DNA from: Megachile rotundata
Lineage: Eukaryota > Arthropoda > Insecta > Hymenoptera > Megachilidae
Length of the DNA: 64,000 bases
Direction: 5' to 3'
NCBI RefSeq assembly: GCF_050947335.1
Contig: NC_134997.1
Coordinates: 9,858,001 to 9,922,000, forward strand
A program made the position numbers and the translations under genes. The notes under the pieces were generated by a model. It was not told the origin of the DNA. It did no database searches and saw only the letters and a program-made list of their open reading frames with translations. Below, one piece after another: positions 11,101 through 22,755 of the stretch (positions within the stretch are counted from its first letter, which is position 1; the number at the start of each line of letters is the position of its first letter).

Positions 11101-13799
11101 TTGTTATCGCCATTAGCCTAGAAATAGGAGAGAAATATGTCTGAAGAGAAAGTATCTCGCAATATTCTGCCTAACCTAAAATTACAGAAATAACTGTTTC
11201 TTGAATAACAAACTTGCGTTATATTATAATTATACTAATTCATAATATATTGTAATGAATTTTTCCTTTAAAATTCATTTTATTAATCAATTAAATGAAT
11301 TATTAGTTTGTTTACTTTGTATGTAATTTAATTTTATTAATTTAATTAATTTGTTTAATTTATAAGTAGTTAAATTGATAATTAATTTGAGTAATTTTAT
11401 TAATTTGATCAATGAGAACAATTTGATTAATTTCATTAATTTATGAGTAGTTAAACTGAAAATTAATTTTTGTAATTTTATTAATTTAACAAAAGTAAAA
11501 AAATTTGATAAATTTCATTAATTTATAAATAATTCTATTGATAGTTAATTTGCAATCAATTTGATTAATTTTATTAATTTGTTCAAAGTAAAAAATTTGA
11601 GAAACTTCATTAATTTATAATTAATTAAATTGACAATCAATTTGAATAATTTTATTAATTTGATCACTGTGAAATATTTGATAAATTTTTATTAAACCAG
11701 TGACTAAATTAATAATTACTCTAACTAGTTTGATAAATTTATACACGAATATAATTTCAAGTACAAACAAAATTACAGAATAAAAAATTCCTTCATTCCT
11801 TAGTTATAAATGCCCAATAAATTCAGTTACAGATCAATTCAATTAGCCTCATTGAATCAATTTATCTAATAACAAGGTTAGCTCCTATTCCCCGATTGCA
11901 AAAGTCATCCCCAATGACACAAGAATTGCATCGAAAATTGAAGTGCTTTCGAAAGAGTTAAATGAAATTAGAAGAGGATCAATTGTTATTGCGTCGTTTA
12001 GACGTGGTAAAGTAATTGAGGGAAAAAAGTCAAGCTGCTTCTTATGACTTAGGTTTTACGACTATCATGAATCTCTTGTGTTCCACGATAAAACGCAGTT
12101 GACAACGTAACTCGAGTGATGAGAGTCTCTTATGGTTCCATTTTGCAACTTTGCATTATATCTTTTGGTAGTCGCCATTTTGTATTAGTAAATAATTGAC
12201 GACAATTATGTTTTATGTGTACATTTAATTTACTGGTGCATTTTATTTATGCTATGAAGCATTTTATGGTTAGGTTAGGTTTATTTTATGTACTGTCGTT
12301 TATACTATAGCAATTTATTTAGTTCTCAAGTTTAGACACAAATTTAATTTACTATAATTTTTTCACGTATTAAATAATATTAATTTTAATATTCTTTCTT
12401 TATTTTTTTGTAATTGTTTTTAAACTAATATGTAGATACAGAGCATTCGAATTTGTTTAATACAATTTTGTAATTTTTTCGTGTGAAAAAATGCTGTGAA
12501 AATAACTGATACAATTTGTACATGAATCTCCATATTTTTACTATGGTTGAAATATTTTATATGTTCCTCTTGTCAATATGACGTTGCTTTTTGACTTCCA
12601 AATATTTTTACTGTTATGTTTTTACATTCAAAAGTTTTGTAACTAACGATACTTTTTTAGATATTTTTTTAACAATTTGTTATTTACAGGTAAAATAAGT
12701 TTTTACTTTTGAATATTATTCTTTTAAACATTCTCATTTTTTAGAATTATAAAAGATAGTCATACTAGTTCTACTATTTTTATTTATATTTTAATGTAAA
12801 GAATTGATGTGAGTGACTCATCGTTGATGATACAACCTAACCTAACTTTTAGTCACCGAACGGCGCGAAATTTGAATTGAATTTCGTACTCTACATCATT
12901 CTTTAAATTTTATACCATTGTAACCTCTCATAAAATTTTTAATTCAACTTCTAAGAGTTATTTTACTTTAAAGAATAAAAAATTCAAATATTTTTTAGAG
13001 AATGTACAAATATTTTTTAAAGGACATACAAATATTTTTGACACCTACTGTATCGCAAACTAGCTTTTAACGTCACAATATTATTTAATAATAAAATTAT
13101 TCAACCAAACATGCACCAGAAATGACGTCAATAAAAATATAAATACGTCACTTTTATTAATTCTGTCATTTTTTAAATTCTATCATATTTTTGTTAATAT
13201 ATATCGTTGTTATTACATTCTTCTTTATTACTTACACGTAACAATTTCATTTCTGGTACATAAAATTACCTTGTTGTCCCAAAATCATCCTGTCATTATT
13301 CAGATTTCTCAGTGCTTTACAATCATGCATAATTCATGTCATAAATTGTATCCTCATTATTTCTTCAAATTTTCGATTAATCCATGACATAAAATCTTTC
13401 ACTCAAAATGATTTATTTTGGCCAAAAATGAGAGACAAAATTTTATACATTTCTATATTTTATGAATGAACTAAAATTAACTATAAAATAAACTAGGATG
13501 AAGTACAGTTATAATAATCCAGGAATAATTATAATATAATTAGCTTGAGTTTCTACAAATCAAATTACGTAACATAAAATTGTAAAAATTAACAAAATTA
13601 CATAAAATATGATAAACGTCGACATTTTATAAAAAACCCAAAATGAATTATATAATAAGTTACAGAAAATTATAACATACCCGGCGATTCTACGAATCAA
13701 ATTACGTGGCATAACATAGTCATTAGCAGTACCATTACTCAATGGCACCATTATTTTCCCGTGTAAAATTGCAGCGAGTACGAAGACGACGGTATCCGG
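2138..13799 (-). CDS. Candidate three-exon gene for an unrecognised small, possibly secreted protein
   Basis: Three exons on the minus strand connect in phase. Exon X (13799-13681, after GGTTTTAG, before GTATGT) encodes PDTVVFVLAAILHGKIMVPL, then SNGTANDYVMPRNLIRRIA and two bases of Gly. Exon Y (7412-7261, after AAAATTACAG, before GTAAAT) continues AIKLDINACSRFSAEENENG to SGVNELREE and ends phase 1. Exon Z (2205-2138, after a pyrimidine-rich CACTTTTGCAG) gives TSHSQLPEVSKLFQGQHRKN K and TGA. The total is 112 residues without an N-terminal exon. A tiny exon at 16092-16069 (MKFNYANM, phase 0) would supply a start and turn TVVFVLAAIL into a signal-peptide core, but its donor is weak. Alternatively exon Y reads through to a stop at 7214. 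No family recognised and introns of 5-6 kb make the joins uncertain. Confidence 0.35.
2280..2770. repeat. Tandem duplication of about 205 bp plus a 30-bp tail repeat
   Basis: The stretch beginning ATTATTCAATTA near 2283 recurs diverged from about 2486, both followed by AATAAACAATTTATTCTAAT. The tail then repeats as roughly 30-bp units (ACAATTTATTCTAATATTAT) at 2681, 2711 and 2740. AT-rich and non-coding, in the last intron of the candidate gene. Confidence 0.75.
2775..4685. other. Stretch without a recognised gene
   Basis: AT-rich DNA inside the candidate minus-strand gene's last intron. It holds about five degenerate copies of a roughly 35-bp unit containing TAATATTTATAATATTTTAG (3640-3800), and a short run of GGTTAGGTATTT-type units (4355-4430) that look like degenerate TTAGG repeats. 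A GC-richer patch at 3000-3330 has one minus-strand open frame after a CTTTTTTTCAG acceptor, but its phase does not fit the neighbouring exons. Confidence 0.6.
5483..5498 (-). promoter_or_regulatory. CTCF-like core in left foldback arm
   Basis: GGCGCCATCTAGCGGC on the plus strand, that is GCCGCTAGATGGCGCC on the minus strand. It matches the conserved AGATGGCGCC core of the recalled animal CTCF motif. Because it is part of a repeat, binding is inference only. Confidence 0.35.
5731..5746 (+). promoter_or_regulatory. CTCF-like core in right foldback arm
   Basis: GCCGCTAGATGGCGCC, the mirror partner of the site at 5483-5498. The two cores face away from each other across the palindrome centre. 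Confidence 0.35.
6126..6140 (+). promoter_or_regulatory. CTCF-like core near the outer end of the right arm
   Basis: CCGCTAGATGGCGCC. The left-arm counterpart at about 4891 has decayed to GGCGCCATTTAACG. Variants with GGCGTCC replace it in the middle of each arm. Confidence 0.3.
6496..6583. promoter_or_regulatory. Two further CTCF-like cores outside the palindrome
   Basis: GGCGCCATCTAGCG at 6496-6509 (minus orientation) and AGATGGCGCC at 6574-6583 (plus orientation) lie 190-280 bp beyond the foldback arm in otherwise AT-rich DNA. They may be the remains of another copy of the same element. Confidence 0.3.
6590..8625. other. AT-rich DNA with one candidate exon and no other gene seen
   Basis: Apart from candidate exon Y (7261-7412, minus), this stretch shows only low-complexity AT-rich sequence. 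No recognisable protein segment was found on either strand. Confidence 0.55.
8630..9020. repeat. Degenerate CCTAA (telomere-type) repeats, C-strand on plus
   Basis: Repeated TAACCTAACCTAA blocks alternate with AATAGTAACCTAAATAAATA-type spacers. The short core equals the insect telomere repeat TTAGG read on the minus strand. Too degenerate to be a functional telomere end. Confidence 0.7.
9030..9770. repeat. 8/16-bp C-rich array
   Basis: Runs of CCCCAATTTCCAAATC and variants, built on an 8-bp step. Larger blocks such as CCAAATCCATAATTCCCCAA plus ATTCACAGCCCCCAATTTCT recur about every 80-130 bp. The plus strand is almost free of G. Confidence 0.85.
9775..10355. other. GC-richer unique segment
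   Basis: Much higher GC than its surroundings, with several CpG-rich patches (9900-10150). A 75-codon plus-strand frame at 10140-10367 has an internal ATG at 10218 and seven downstream cysteines, but no signal peptide, recognised family or convincing splice sites. It sits between repeats whose strand bias flips, so it may be a conserved non-coding or regulatory island. Confidence 0.4.
10360..10990. repeat. Degenerate TTAGG-type repeats running into G-rich repeats
   Basis: GGTTAGGTTACTATTA-type units (10360-10800) are followed by GGAATTTGGAGA-type purine-rich units (10800-10990). Orientation is opposite to the CCTAA and C-rich blocks at 8.6-9.8 kb. Confidence 0.7.
11220..11700. repeat. AT-only low-complexity repeats
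   Basis: Irregular repeats of TTTGATTAATTTTATTAATT with a loose roughly 110-bp block structure. No coding capacity. Confidence 0.7.
11705..13675. other. AT-rich stretch without a recognised gene
   Basis: Both strands carry only short frames of biased composition. A single CCTAACCTAAC run lies at 12835. Nothing else supported. Confidence 0.55.
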
Positions 13800-13804
13800 C
13801 TAAA

Positions 13805-14390
13805 ACCAGATGAAATATTAATAACGCAGGATTTATGGTTCGTGTACAATGATATCGAGTCGAAATAACAGGATCCAGGTGCGGGTATGCGACTTTAGTT
13901 CATGCGGTCTGACTCTGAATCGTCGTAACTACTTAGAGCCACATGGCCGAGTCAAACAATACCTTTACCACTTGCCCTCTTCCTCCAATAAAGTGCCTTT
14001 CAACCAACGAGAATTACCGCAATTCGTTTTCTCTGTATCGCATTTGCCTTTATCATTAGCCGATAATTTATATTATTTTAAATGTTAATTTAACATTAAA
14101 CGGTGCATGAATTTACAATTACGTTCGACCGATCAAATATTTCTTTGTACCAAATATTTCACCCCTGAGCTACGATTTCGATACGTTTAATTGTCAATTT
14201 TACACGTGCATGATTATTAATTTTTTATACTGGTATTGCTCTTTTCTTTATTCTTTATTTCGGAAATTTTTTTATCTTTTTATTTTGTAACATTATTTTA
14301 TTTATTATTGTGAATTTACAGATATGTAGAATATTAATAAAAATGACAAGTTATATGACTTTATATTTGTTTTAGAAGCTTTGTGACTTT
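13805..14390. other. No gene recognised
   Basis: A 79-codon plus-strand frame (13849-14088) lacks family resemblance and its continuation shows no splice support. The segment 13860-14050 is a little GC-richer than its neighbours. Confidence 0.45.
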
Positions 14391-14394
14391 GTAA

Positions 14395-14860
14395 CGTTAT
14401 AACAAAATTATTTAATTATAGTATGTTATGTTAAGTACACGCTATATGTTATTATAGTAAGTTTATGTTATAACAAAATACCAATAATATTTTATTAAGA
14501 CAAGCTAACTTAACATGAAATTAAATGACTTTATAATTAAACTTCTTTCAGAAAATTCCTGTCTTTGTAACATAACAAAATTATTTTACTATAGTATATT
14601 ATGTTAAGTACACGCTATATGTTATTATAGTAAGTTTATGTTATAACAAAATAGCAATAATATTTTATTAACACAAGCTAACTTAACATGAAATTATATG
14701 AATTTATAATTAAACTTCTTTCAGAAAATTCCTGTCTTTGTAACATAACAAAATTATTTTACTATAGTATATTATGTTAAGTACACACTATATGTTATTA
14801 TAGTAAGTTTATGTTATAACAAAACAGCAATAATATTTTATTAAGACAAGACTCGATACG
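14395..14860. repeat. 173-bp tandem repeat, about 2.7 copies
   Basis: The marker TTAAGTACACGCTATATG recurs at 14431, 14604 and 14777 (third copy TTAAGTACACACTA), within near-identical 173-bp units. All are AT-rich and non-coding. Confidence 0.9.
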
Positions 14861-15309
14861 AAAATAAATACTTGTTCCATAACTGAAACATTCTACAAGT
14901 AGCAATTAATCGATAATTAATTAGCTGATAGTGGCAGCAAAGTCAACAACGTGGTATGCAAATTAAGTGATTTAATTATACTGTAACAATGAATATAGTG
15001 CATAACTTTATCAAAGTAATGTTTGAAGAATTATTTCCCTGAACACCCCGTTGAGGTTATGTTTCCGAGTCCTGATTTTTAATCGATTCGCAACGAAAGG
15101 GTTACTGTAACGACGAAATTCTGCGCACCTGCTTTGTATAATTTTTAGCGCGAAGACATAATTCATGTGGGGAATTCAATCTTTAATAGCTGGTAATATC
15201 TAACGCCTACTGACAGTCTTAATGTCCCAGCAAGAAATCATAATTAGCGATACCAGTAGGCGTCGTACATATTAAAACAACGGTTTCATGATAGATTCTT
15301 CTAATTTTT

Positions 15310-15870
15310 TACTTATTACAATTTTTGAATTAACTGTAAATTGGTAAAAATTGTCAGCATTAATTTTTGGTAAATTGGTAAAAATTATTAGCAGTCATTT
15401 TGTGTAAATTATTAAAAATTGCCACAGTGTTCATTTTTTGTAAGTTGTTAAAAATTGTCAGCAGACATTTTTTGTAAATTATTAAATATTGTCAGCAGTT
15501 ATTTTTGATAAATTATTAAAAATTATCAGCATTAATTTTTGTAAATTGATAAAAATTATTAGCAGTCATTTTGTGCAAATTATTAAAAATTGTCAGTATT
15601 CATTTTTTGTAAATCATTAAATATTGTCAGCAGTCATTTTTGATAAATTATTAAAAATTGTCACAGCAGTCATTTCTTGCAAATTATTAAAAATTGTCAG
15701 CAGTCATTTCTTGCAAATTATTAAAAATTGTCAGAAGCCATTTTCTTGCAAATTATTAAAAATTGTCAGCAGTCATTTCTTGCAAATTATTAAAAATTCC
15801 CAGCAGTCATTTATTGCAAATTACTAAAAATTGTCACAGCAGTCATTTCTTGTAAATTCTTAAAACTTGT
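15310..15870. repeat. 34-37-bp tandem repeat
   Basis: About fourteen copies of a unit containing TTGTCAGCAGTCATTTCTTG followed by CAAATTATTAAAAA. They become more uniform towards 15660-15840. The 67-codon frame here is only the repeat translated. Confidence 0.9.
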
Positions 15871-15874
15871 CAGA

Positions 15875-17290
15875 ATTAATTTTTTCATTGAAACGTCACT
15901 TTCACAAATTTAATGACAAAGAATGAATAATAAAATAACATCAGATAAATTTATTCGAAATTTGGCTTAAGCGATTTAATTCGGGAGGGTTTTCGTAGTT
16001 TCATCAAATCTGACACGTTTCATAGAAATTTTCCTTTATTACGCACAATTTAAGAGCGATAGGCCTACCATGTTCGCGTAATTAAATTTCATCTGGCCTA
16101 TATGTTTCAGTCTCACCGAATCTATGTTATACACATTCTCGTTTCTGCGATTCGTATGAATGAACTTCTTGAAATTCGTACGTGAAAGACCTTCGTGAAT
16201 ATTTTATGAGAGCTTGACGTCATTATCTTTTCAATTGTACATTTACAAACTCGCCTGTATTCAAGTAACTGACTTTAGCTTGGGTAACACGCTATTAATA
16301 CATGAATTACTTACTTTATTATTAATTTAATACTCTGTTATTAATATAATAAAACTACGTTGTTAATACAACAGAAATAATGAAAAAAAAATTCAAGAAA
16401 ACTGTTATTTTTAGATGTACAATTTTAAAACTTGTTTGTGTCGTTACGTCCGCCATGTTGATGTACCGTAATCAAAATGGCGGACCGAACTGTGCAACGA
16501 TATTAAAATAAATCGATAATAAAATCAAGATTAAAATCGCTAATAAAGTATATGAAAATTGTGAATAACTCTAATAAATTTTCATCCATATTTATAACTA
16601 TTAAATTAATTTATTAAAAAATATATATTAAAATATTGTTCCTCCATATTAATCTCTTAATTCGAAATATCAATACTCAATTGCTTGTAATTATAAAAAC
16701 TGACGAACATTTATATTTCATACTGCTATATAATTATTTAAATTGCTTCTTACAATACAATTATTTAAACTGTTTTTTATTATACAATTATTTAAATAAT
16801 TTAACTGATTCTTTCAATTGTTTCAGTGCCACAAAATCATTCAAATTAATTGATTACTAAAATTGTTTCTCACTGAACAGTTATTTAAACTATTAAATAA
16901 ATTATTTAATTTACTTTTGATTATTAAAAATGATTATTGATATTTAAGTTATTTTTATTGTTTCTCACAAGACAATTACTTAAATCATTTCTTACAATTA
17001 CAGTAAGTATGTTACGAAATTATAACAGTATCGTTATTTATGAACCAATAAATAATGTGATAATTGTACCAGTTTACAAATACATTTATCCACTAAAATT
17101 TGAATGGTATAAAGAAAGATATTGTTCGAAGAAATCCGATATAAATTAAGAGAAGCGACTCTGATTTCTAAAATCGCACACACGTTTCTTCTATCTGATC
17201 CTGGAGGAATCCGCCAACGCAGGTGCGCATTCGGAAGATGCGCTGTAAAGTTGCCCCACCACCATGCACCACCATACTCCACCATATACG
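15875..17290. other. Upstream region of CCHamide-1, no gene seen
   Basis: AT-rich DNA. A very small minus-strand open exon (16092-16069) could start the candidate gene to the left. A YY1-like pair (TCCGCCATGTTG and AAAATGGCGGAC) lies at 16449-16486. GC rises from 17160, directly upstream of the TATA box. Confidence 0.5.
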
Positions 17291-17299
17291 AGACAGGTC

Positions 17300-17338
17300 T
17301 ATAAAAGCCCTGATCGCACCACTTCCTGCCTTTGAGTT
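17300..17338 (+). promoter_or_regulatory. Candidate core promoter of CCHamide-1
   Basis: TATAAAAG at 17300 is followed about 32 bp later by TTGAGTTT, an acceptable insect initiator, within a GC-richer stretch (17160-17450). It is the only strong TATA box in correct orientation and position upstream of the CCHamide-1 signal-peptide exon. Linking it to that gene is inference. Confidence 0.5.
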
Positions 17339-17455
17339 TACCCGACAACTTCTTCGATCGGGATCCTCGTAGAATCGAGCGTGGAACTCTCAGTTTTTCG
17401 TGAATCAGTGCCATATAGAACGAGTGGACTACCATTTTCCGCTTTCGAGTCGAAG
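17335..17455 (+). other. Probable non-coding first exon of CCHamide-1
   Basis: The segment from the initiator to CGAAG|GTGATA at 17455/17456 has no start codon leading to a long frame, ends in a usable donor and sits upstream of an acceptor at 22917 that leaves only a 15-nt leader before the ATG. The predicted intron is 5.46 kb and contains the two largest 15-bp arrays. Confidence 0.4.
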
Positions 17456-18699
17456 GTGATACACGTTAACAAATTATTTTATAATAGTGACATTTTTCTT
17501 TAGATTTTATTGGGAATTTATGGAGTAATATTAAATATGCAAATATTTAAATTAGGTGGATTTTTTGTTCCGTGAAATTAGTTTGAGAGTATTGGTAGAT
17601 GGTTGAGGAAGGTTTTTTGAAATTGTGATAGAAATTGTAGCTTTTGGATTTTTGTGATTTAAGGTTAGATTCTTGTGGCTTTTTAAGGGAAGTTCAATTA
17701 TTTTAAAGTTTCAAATTCTCAAAATTTCAATATTTTAAAATTGCAAAATTCCAAAATTTCATATATTTAAATTTTAAAATTTATAAATTGTCAAAATTCT
17801 GAGTTGGAAATTTCGAAATTTAAAATCGTTGAGATTTCAAGAGTTTCCAAATTTCTGAATGTTCGAATTCAAAATTTACATCTCGATACCATCAAACTTC
17901 TCAATCTTCAAAATTCCAAATTTCCTAATTTTCAAAATTTTTAAATCCTCAAATTTCAAAACACTCCAATTGTCTTCTTAATTTTCCAAGTTAAACAAAT
18001 TTAACCTCAAAATTTCTAAATGTCCAAACACCCTACTTAACAATTTTTCTAACATTCCAAATTCCTAATTTTCAAATAAAAAAAATTTGACAAAAAATTT
18101 GCAAGAAAAACTAGTCATGTCATAAAATAACAAATTAAAAAACCAGAACAATAATTGCAAATAAAATTGCATTTTACATACAACAATTTTGTCAACATAT
18201 ATTATGAAATAATTATTTAAAAACAATTGTTCTAACGAAAAAATATGTTTATAATCGCATAGATGTTGTTCCCGCGTTTTAAACAAAACCCAAGCCAACC
18301 GATGGAATCATTCAATCAATATTGAAAGACATAACGGGAAAAATATCCGGAAGTTTTCCTTCAGATTTTATTGAAAATTCATTTGTTCATTTAAATTGAC
18401 TTGTTGATCTACGCTTGAGTGAGTGTCCAAGCTTCGCTTGAATAATCGATATTTTTATAGAAGTTTGCTTTTAAATGTACAGAATAGAGTTCTCTCGAAT
18501 ACGGGAATTATGTATGCAGTTGTTGATTGCGTGTTGTTTTTGTTGCCTTCGAAGAATAATCTGCGGAACTTTTATTCCGCTGCTCCTTTGAAATCATGCT
18601 TCTATCTTTGTTTCAACTGAAGTTGTTGATACTTTCTTTTGTGATCACTAATCGTATGATTATTGGTTCGAGTGGTGGTTTACGTTGTAATTTGGTGCG

Positions 18700-19860
18700 T
18701 TGTTATTCCACGCGTCGTAATTCCACGCTTGGTAATTCAACGCGCGGTAATTCCATTCGTTGTAGTACCACGCGTGGTAATTTAACGCGTGGGAGTTCCA
18801 ATCATCGTAATTCCACGCGTGGTAACTCAACGCGTAGGAGTTCCATTCGTTTAATTCCACGCGTAGTAATTCAACGCGTAGGAGTTCCATTCGTTGTAAT
18901 TCCACGCGTGGTAATTCAACGCGTAATAATTCCACTCGTCCTAATTCCACGCGTAGTAATTCAACGCGTAGGAGTTCCATTCGTTGTAATTCCACGCGTG
19001 GTAATTCAACGCGTAGGAGTTCCACTCGTCGTAATTCCACGCGTAGTAATTAAACGCGTAGAAATTCGACGCGTGGTAATTCAGCGCGTAGGAGTTTCAT
19101 TCATTGTAATTCCACGCGTGGTAATTCAACGCGTAGTAATTCCACTCGTCCTAATTCCACGCGTGGTAATTCAACGCGTAGGAGTTCCATTCATCGTAAT
19201 TCCACGCGTGGTAATTCAACGTGTAGGGCTTCCATCCATCGTAATTCCACGCGTGGTGATTCAACGCGTAGAAATTCGACGCGTGGTAATTCAACGCGTA
19301 GGAATTCCACACGTGGTAATTCGACTCGTGATAGTTCTACGCGTAGTAATTCGATCCGTGGTAATTCGACGCGTGGAACTGCGGCGCGTAGTAATTCGAT
19401 CCATGGAAATTCAACGCGTGGTAATTCGATCCGTAGTAATTCGACGCGTGGAATTGCGGCGCGTAGTAATTCGATCCGTGGTTAATCGACGCGTGGTAAT
19501 TCGATCCGTGGAAGTTCTACGCGTAATAACTCGACACGTGGTAATTCGATCCGTGGTAATTCGATCTGTGGAAGTTCTACGCGTAGAAATTCGACGCGTG
19601 GAATTTCAGTGCGTAGTAATTCGACGTGTACTAATTCCACGCGTGGTAATTCCATGGGTAATTATTCCACGTGCCATAATCCCATTCCTACGAGTTCCAC
19701 GCGTACTAATTCACCGCATTCTAATTCCACGCGCCATAATTCAACACGTACTACTTCCACGCATGGTAATTCACCGCCTACTATTTCCACGCGCTATAAT
19801 TCAGCTCATACTAATTCCCCGCGTATTAATTCACCGCCTACTAATTCCACGCTTGCTACC
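18700..19860 (+). repeat. 15-bp ACGCGT minisatellite array 2
   Basis: Roughly 77 uninterrupted units of the type GGTAATTCNACGCGT. The 5' half alternates TAATTCCACGCGTGG and TAATTCAACGCGTAG. The middle switches to TCGATCCG and TCGACGCG variants, and the 3' end decays into CCACGCNNTAATTC forms. Exact 15-bp spacing keeps a reading frame open across the whole array, which explains the apparent 441-codon ORF (18596-19921). CCHamide-1 intron 1. Confidence 0.95.
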
Positions 19861-19869
19861 ACAACTCTG

Positions 19870-21515
19870 CGTCTACATACCGTCTTATAACCCACTACAT
19901 TATCAACATAACTCAAGATAATAGTATTAAACACCTCCAAGCTACCCAAAGTACCTAAAACTACCCCAAGAATATACCACTACAGCAAGAGTCCTCTATA
20001 AAACCAACTTACCGCACAATTTTAAATTTCAATCCTCCCCTTTCAACGTCTTCGCCAGATCCCTTTGCAGAATTTTGAATTTCAATAAAAATCGCATCCC
20101 GCAATTCGCATTACGCGTTATTCACATGAAAATTAGACTCGATTAAATGTAAATCTTTCCGACACGCTGATCGATTGTTCTCGAATGGAGTATGACTTTG
20201 TATGTCCGGCACGCGAACAAAAATCCGTGACAATTGAGATTCCTGAAAAGCGTATTTTCGAGCTGCTTACTAGCTTATCTTTCCTTTCACGGAAGATCAA
20301 GGAGCATTGAAGAAAATGGACGTCCGCTTTTTCATTCAAATTCAATTTGTCTATTCGCAACTCGATCGCCTTTGTTTAAGCAGATTTCGAAGTTCAAAGT
20401 GTCCGATACTTTCTTCCAGTTTCTTTCAGATTTTAGAGTGGCAACTTCTCCGTTGTTACACGGTTCTGGTAAATTCGAAGCGAAGTTGAAAAATCAAAGG
20501 TTCTTGGGAAATCGGAGCAAGGATTTTTCATTTAACTTCGAAAGATTCAAGAATGAGTTAATAAAAGTGTGGATTGAAAATACCATTGAACCCTTTTTTA
20601 ATGGCAATTTTTGTTTTATGCAGAATATTACACTTTTTCATTACACGCCGTTTATTATTATGCATAAATTTGTACGGAATTTTTAATTTACATCGATATT
20701 ACAATTTCCTGTTCATTCATATTAAACACCCGGATATTTGTACACTTAGATAGTTGCCGAGAAATAACGAAGAAAATTAAAACACAATATGTACCTTTCT
20801 AGATCAATGAGTTTTTGTTGTAACATTTTCTAATATGAAAAATAAACAAACGGATTCCGAATGCGCTTTAATGAAATTGTTGATCAAGTGTCTCGGTTCT
20901 TCAAATTAAAATCAATAATTGTTAAAAGTTTACAGCGGATTCATTCGTTGAGTTTATATGACGTATGTTGTTAATTTTTTCGTTAAAATTCTTCAACTGC
21001 TTATTCTCTTTTGATACTTATGTGTAATTAAACTGAATTTCACAGAACTGTAACAGATTATTTATTAACAAAGAGTTTACAATTTTTAAAAATCGATGAG
21101 GATTTTATTATGGAGGTTTAATTTATTAATAGCATACTTTGTGAATTTTAATTAAATTGTTCGATAAATTCTTATAATTACTTGCTGGATAAATTTCGAT
21201 AATTAATTAGTAAATTCTCTTCGTGATTATTGATTATTAGAGTGGACATGTAGGTTGACATTTGAATTCACCTACGTAACCTAACCTCAACTATGTCGAA
21301 ACTAACCTATAAATATAATATTCGAATTCATTCTGTTTTGAAGGATTGCTTTCAAATGAGTAATTGTAGATTATTGACATAATTTAAGCATACAAATGTG
21401 CATTTATTTTGTACTTAAACTTTTACTAATATTTCATTTCATTTCGATATATCGTTGTTGATACTTTCCTTTGTGATCATTAATCAAATGATTATTGGTT
21501 TGAGTGGTGGTTTAC
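19870..21515. other. Intron 1 spacer between two arrays
   Basis: Unique, mostly AT-rich DNA. A 150-codon plus-strand frame (20234-20686) has low-complexity Phe/Ser/Lys composition, matches no family and shows no usable splice context, so it is treated as chance. Confidence 0.5.
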
Positions 21516-21519
21516 GTTC

Positions 21520-22755
21520 TAATTTGGTGCGTCGTTATTCCACGCATCGTAATTCCACGCTTGGTAATTCAACGCGCGGTAATTCCATTCGTTGTAATTC
21601 CCCGCGTGGTAATTTAACGCGTAGGAGTTCCATTCGTTGTAATTTCACGCGTAGGAATTCGGCGCATTGCAGTTCAACGCATAGGAATTCCATTCGTCGC
21701 AATTCCACGCGTAGGAATTCCATTCGTCGCAATTCCACGCATAGGAATTCGGCGCATTGCAGTTCAACGCATAGGAATTCCATTCGTCGCAATTCCACGC
21801 GTAGGAATTCGGCGCATTGCAGTTCAACGCATAGGAATTCGGCGCATTGCAGTTCAACGCATAGGAATTCCATTCGTCGCAATTCCACGCGTAGGAATTC
21901 GGCGCATTGCAGTTCAACGCATAGGAATTCCATTCGTCGCAATTCCACGCATAGGAATTGCATTCGTCGCAATTCCACGCGTAGGAATTCGGCGCATTGC
22001 AGTCCAACGCATAGGAACTCCATTCGTCGCAATTCCACGCGTAGGAATTCGGCGCATTGCAGTTCAACGCATAGGAATTCCATTCGTCGCAATTCCACGC
22101 GTAGGAATTCGGCGCATTGCAATTCAACGCGTAGGAATTCCACTCATCGTAATTCTACACGTAGTAATCCCACTCGTCGTAATTCTACGCGTAGTAATTC
22201 AACGCGTGGTAATTCAACGCATGGTAATTCGACGCGTAGGAATTCCACGCGTGGTAATTCGACCCGTGGTAGTTCTACGCGTAGTAATTCGATCCGTGGT
22301 AATTCGACGCATGGAATTTCGACGCGTAGTAATTCGATCCGTGGTAGATCGACGCGTAGTAATTCGCCGCGTAGAAACTTGATCCGTGGTTACTCGACGC
22401 GTGGAATTCTGTCGCGTAGTAATTCGATCCGCTGTAATTTGACGCGTGGTAATTCGATCTGTGGAAGTTCTACGCGTGGTAATTCGACCCGTGGTAATTC
22501 GACGCGTGGTAATTCAACGCATAGTAATTCGATCCGTGGTAATTTGATCCGTGGTAGCTCGACGCGTGGAATTCTGGCGCGTAGTAATTCGATCCGTAGT
22601 AATTTGATCTGTGGAAGTTCTACGCGTGGTAATTCGATCTGTGTAAGTTCTACGCGTAGTAATTCGACCCGTGATAATTCGACGCGTGGTAATTCAACGC
22701 GTAGAAATTCGGCGCGTGATAATTCAACGCGTAGAAATTCCACACGTGGAAAACA
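21520..22755 (+). repeat. 15-bp ACGCGT minisatellite array 3, with a 60-bp higher-order unit
   Basis: Roughly 82 units that stop about 165 bp before the CCHamide-1 signal-peptide exon. Positions 21645-22130 are organised as a four-monomer, 60-bp unit in which AATTCCATTCGTCGC, AATTCCACGCGTAGG, AATTCGGCGCATTGC and AGTTCAACGCATAGG follow in order; it is repeated about seven times with deletions. The flanks (GTTGATACTTTC...TGGTTTACGTT) match those of array 2, showing that whole arrays were duplicated. Its 441-codon frame is an artefact of the 15-bp period. Confidence 0.95.

Noticed and set aside
18596..19921. 441-codon plus-strand frame rich in Arg-Val-Val-Ile repeats
   Set aside because: It is the translation of a 15-bp tandem repeat, whose length is a multiple of three; frames are open on both strands for the same reason.
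20234..20686. 150-codon plus-strand frame with a signal-like N-terminus
   Set aside because: Low-complexity Phe/Ser/Lys composition, no family, no splice partner, inside CCHamide-1 intron 1.
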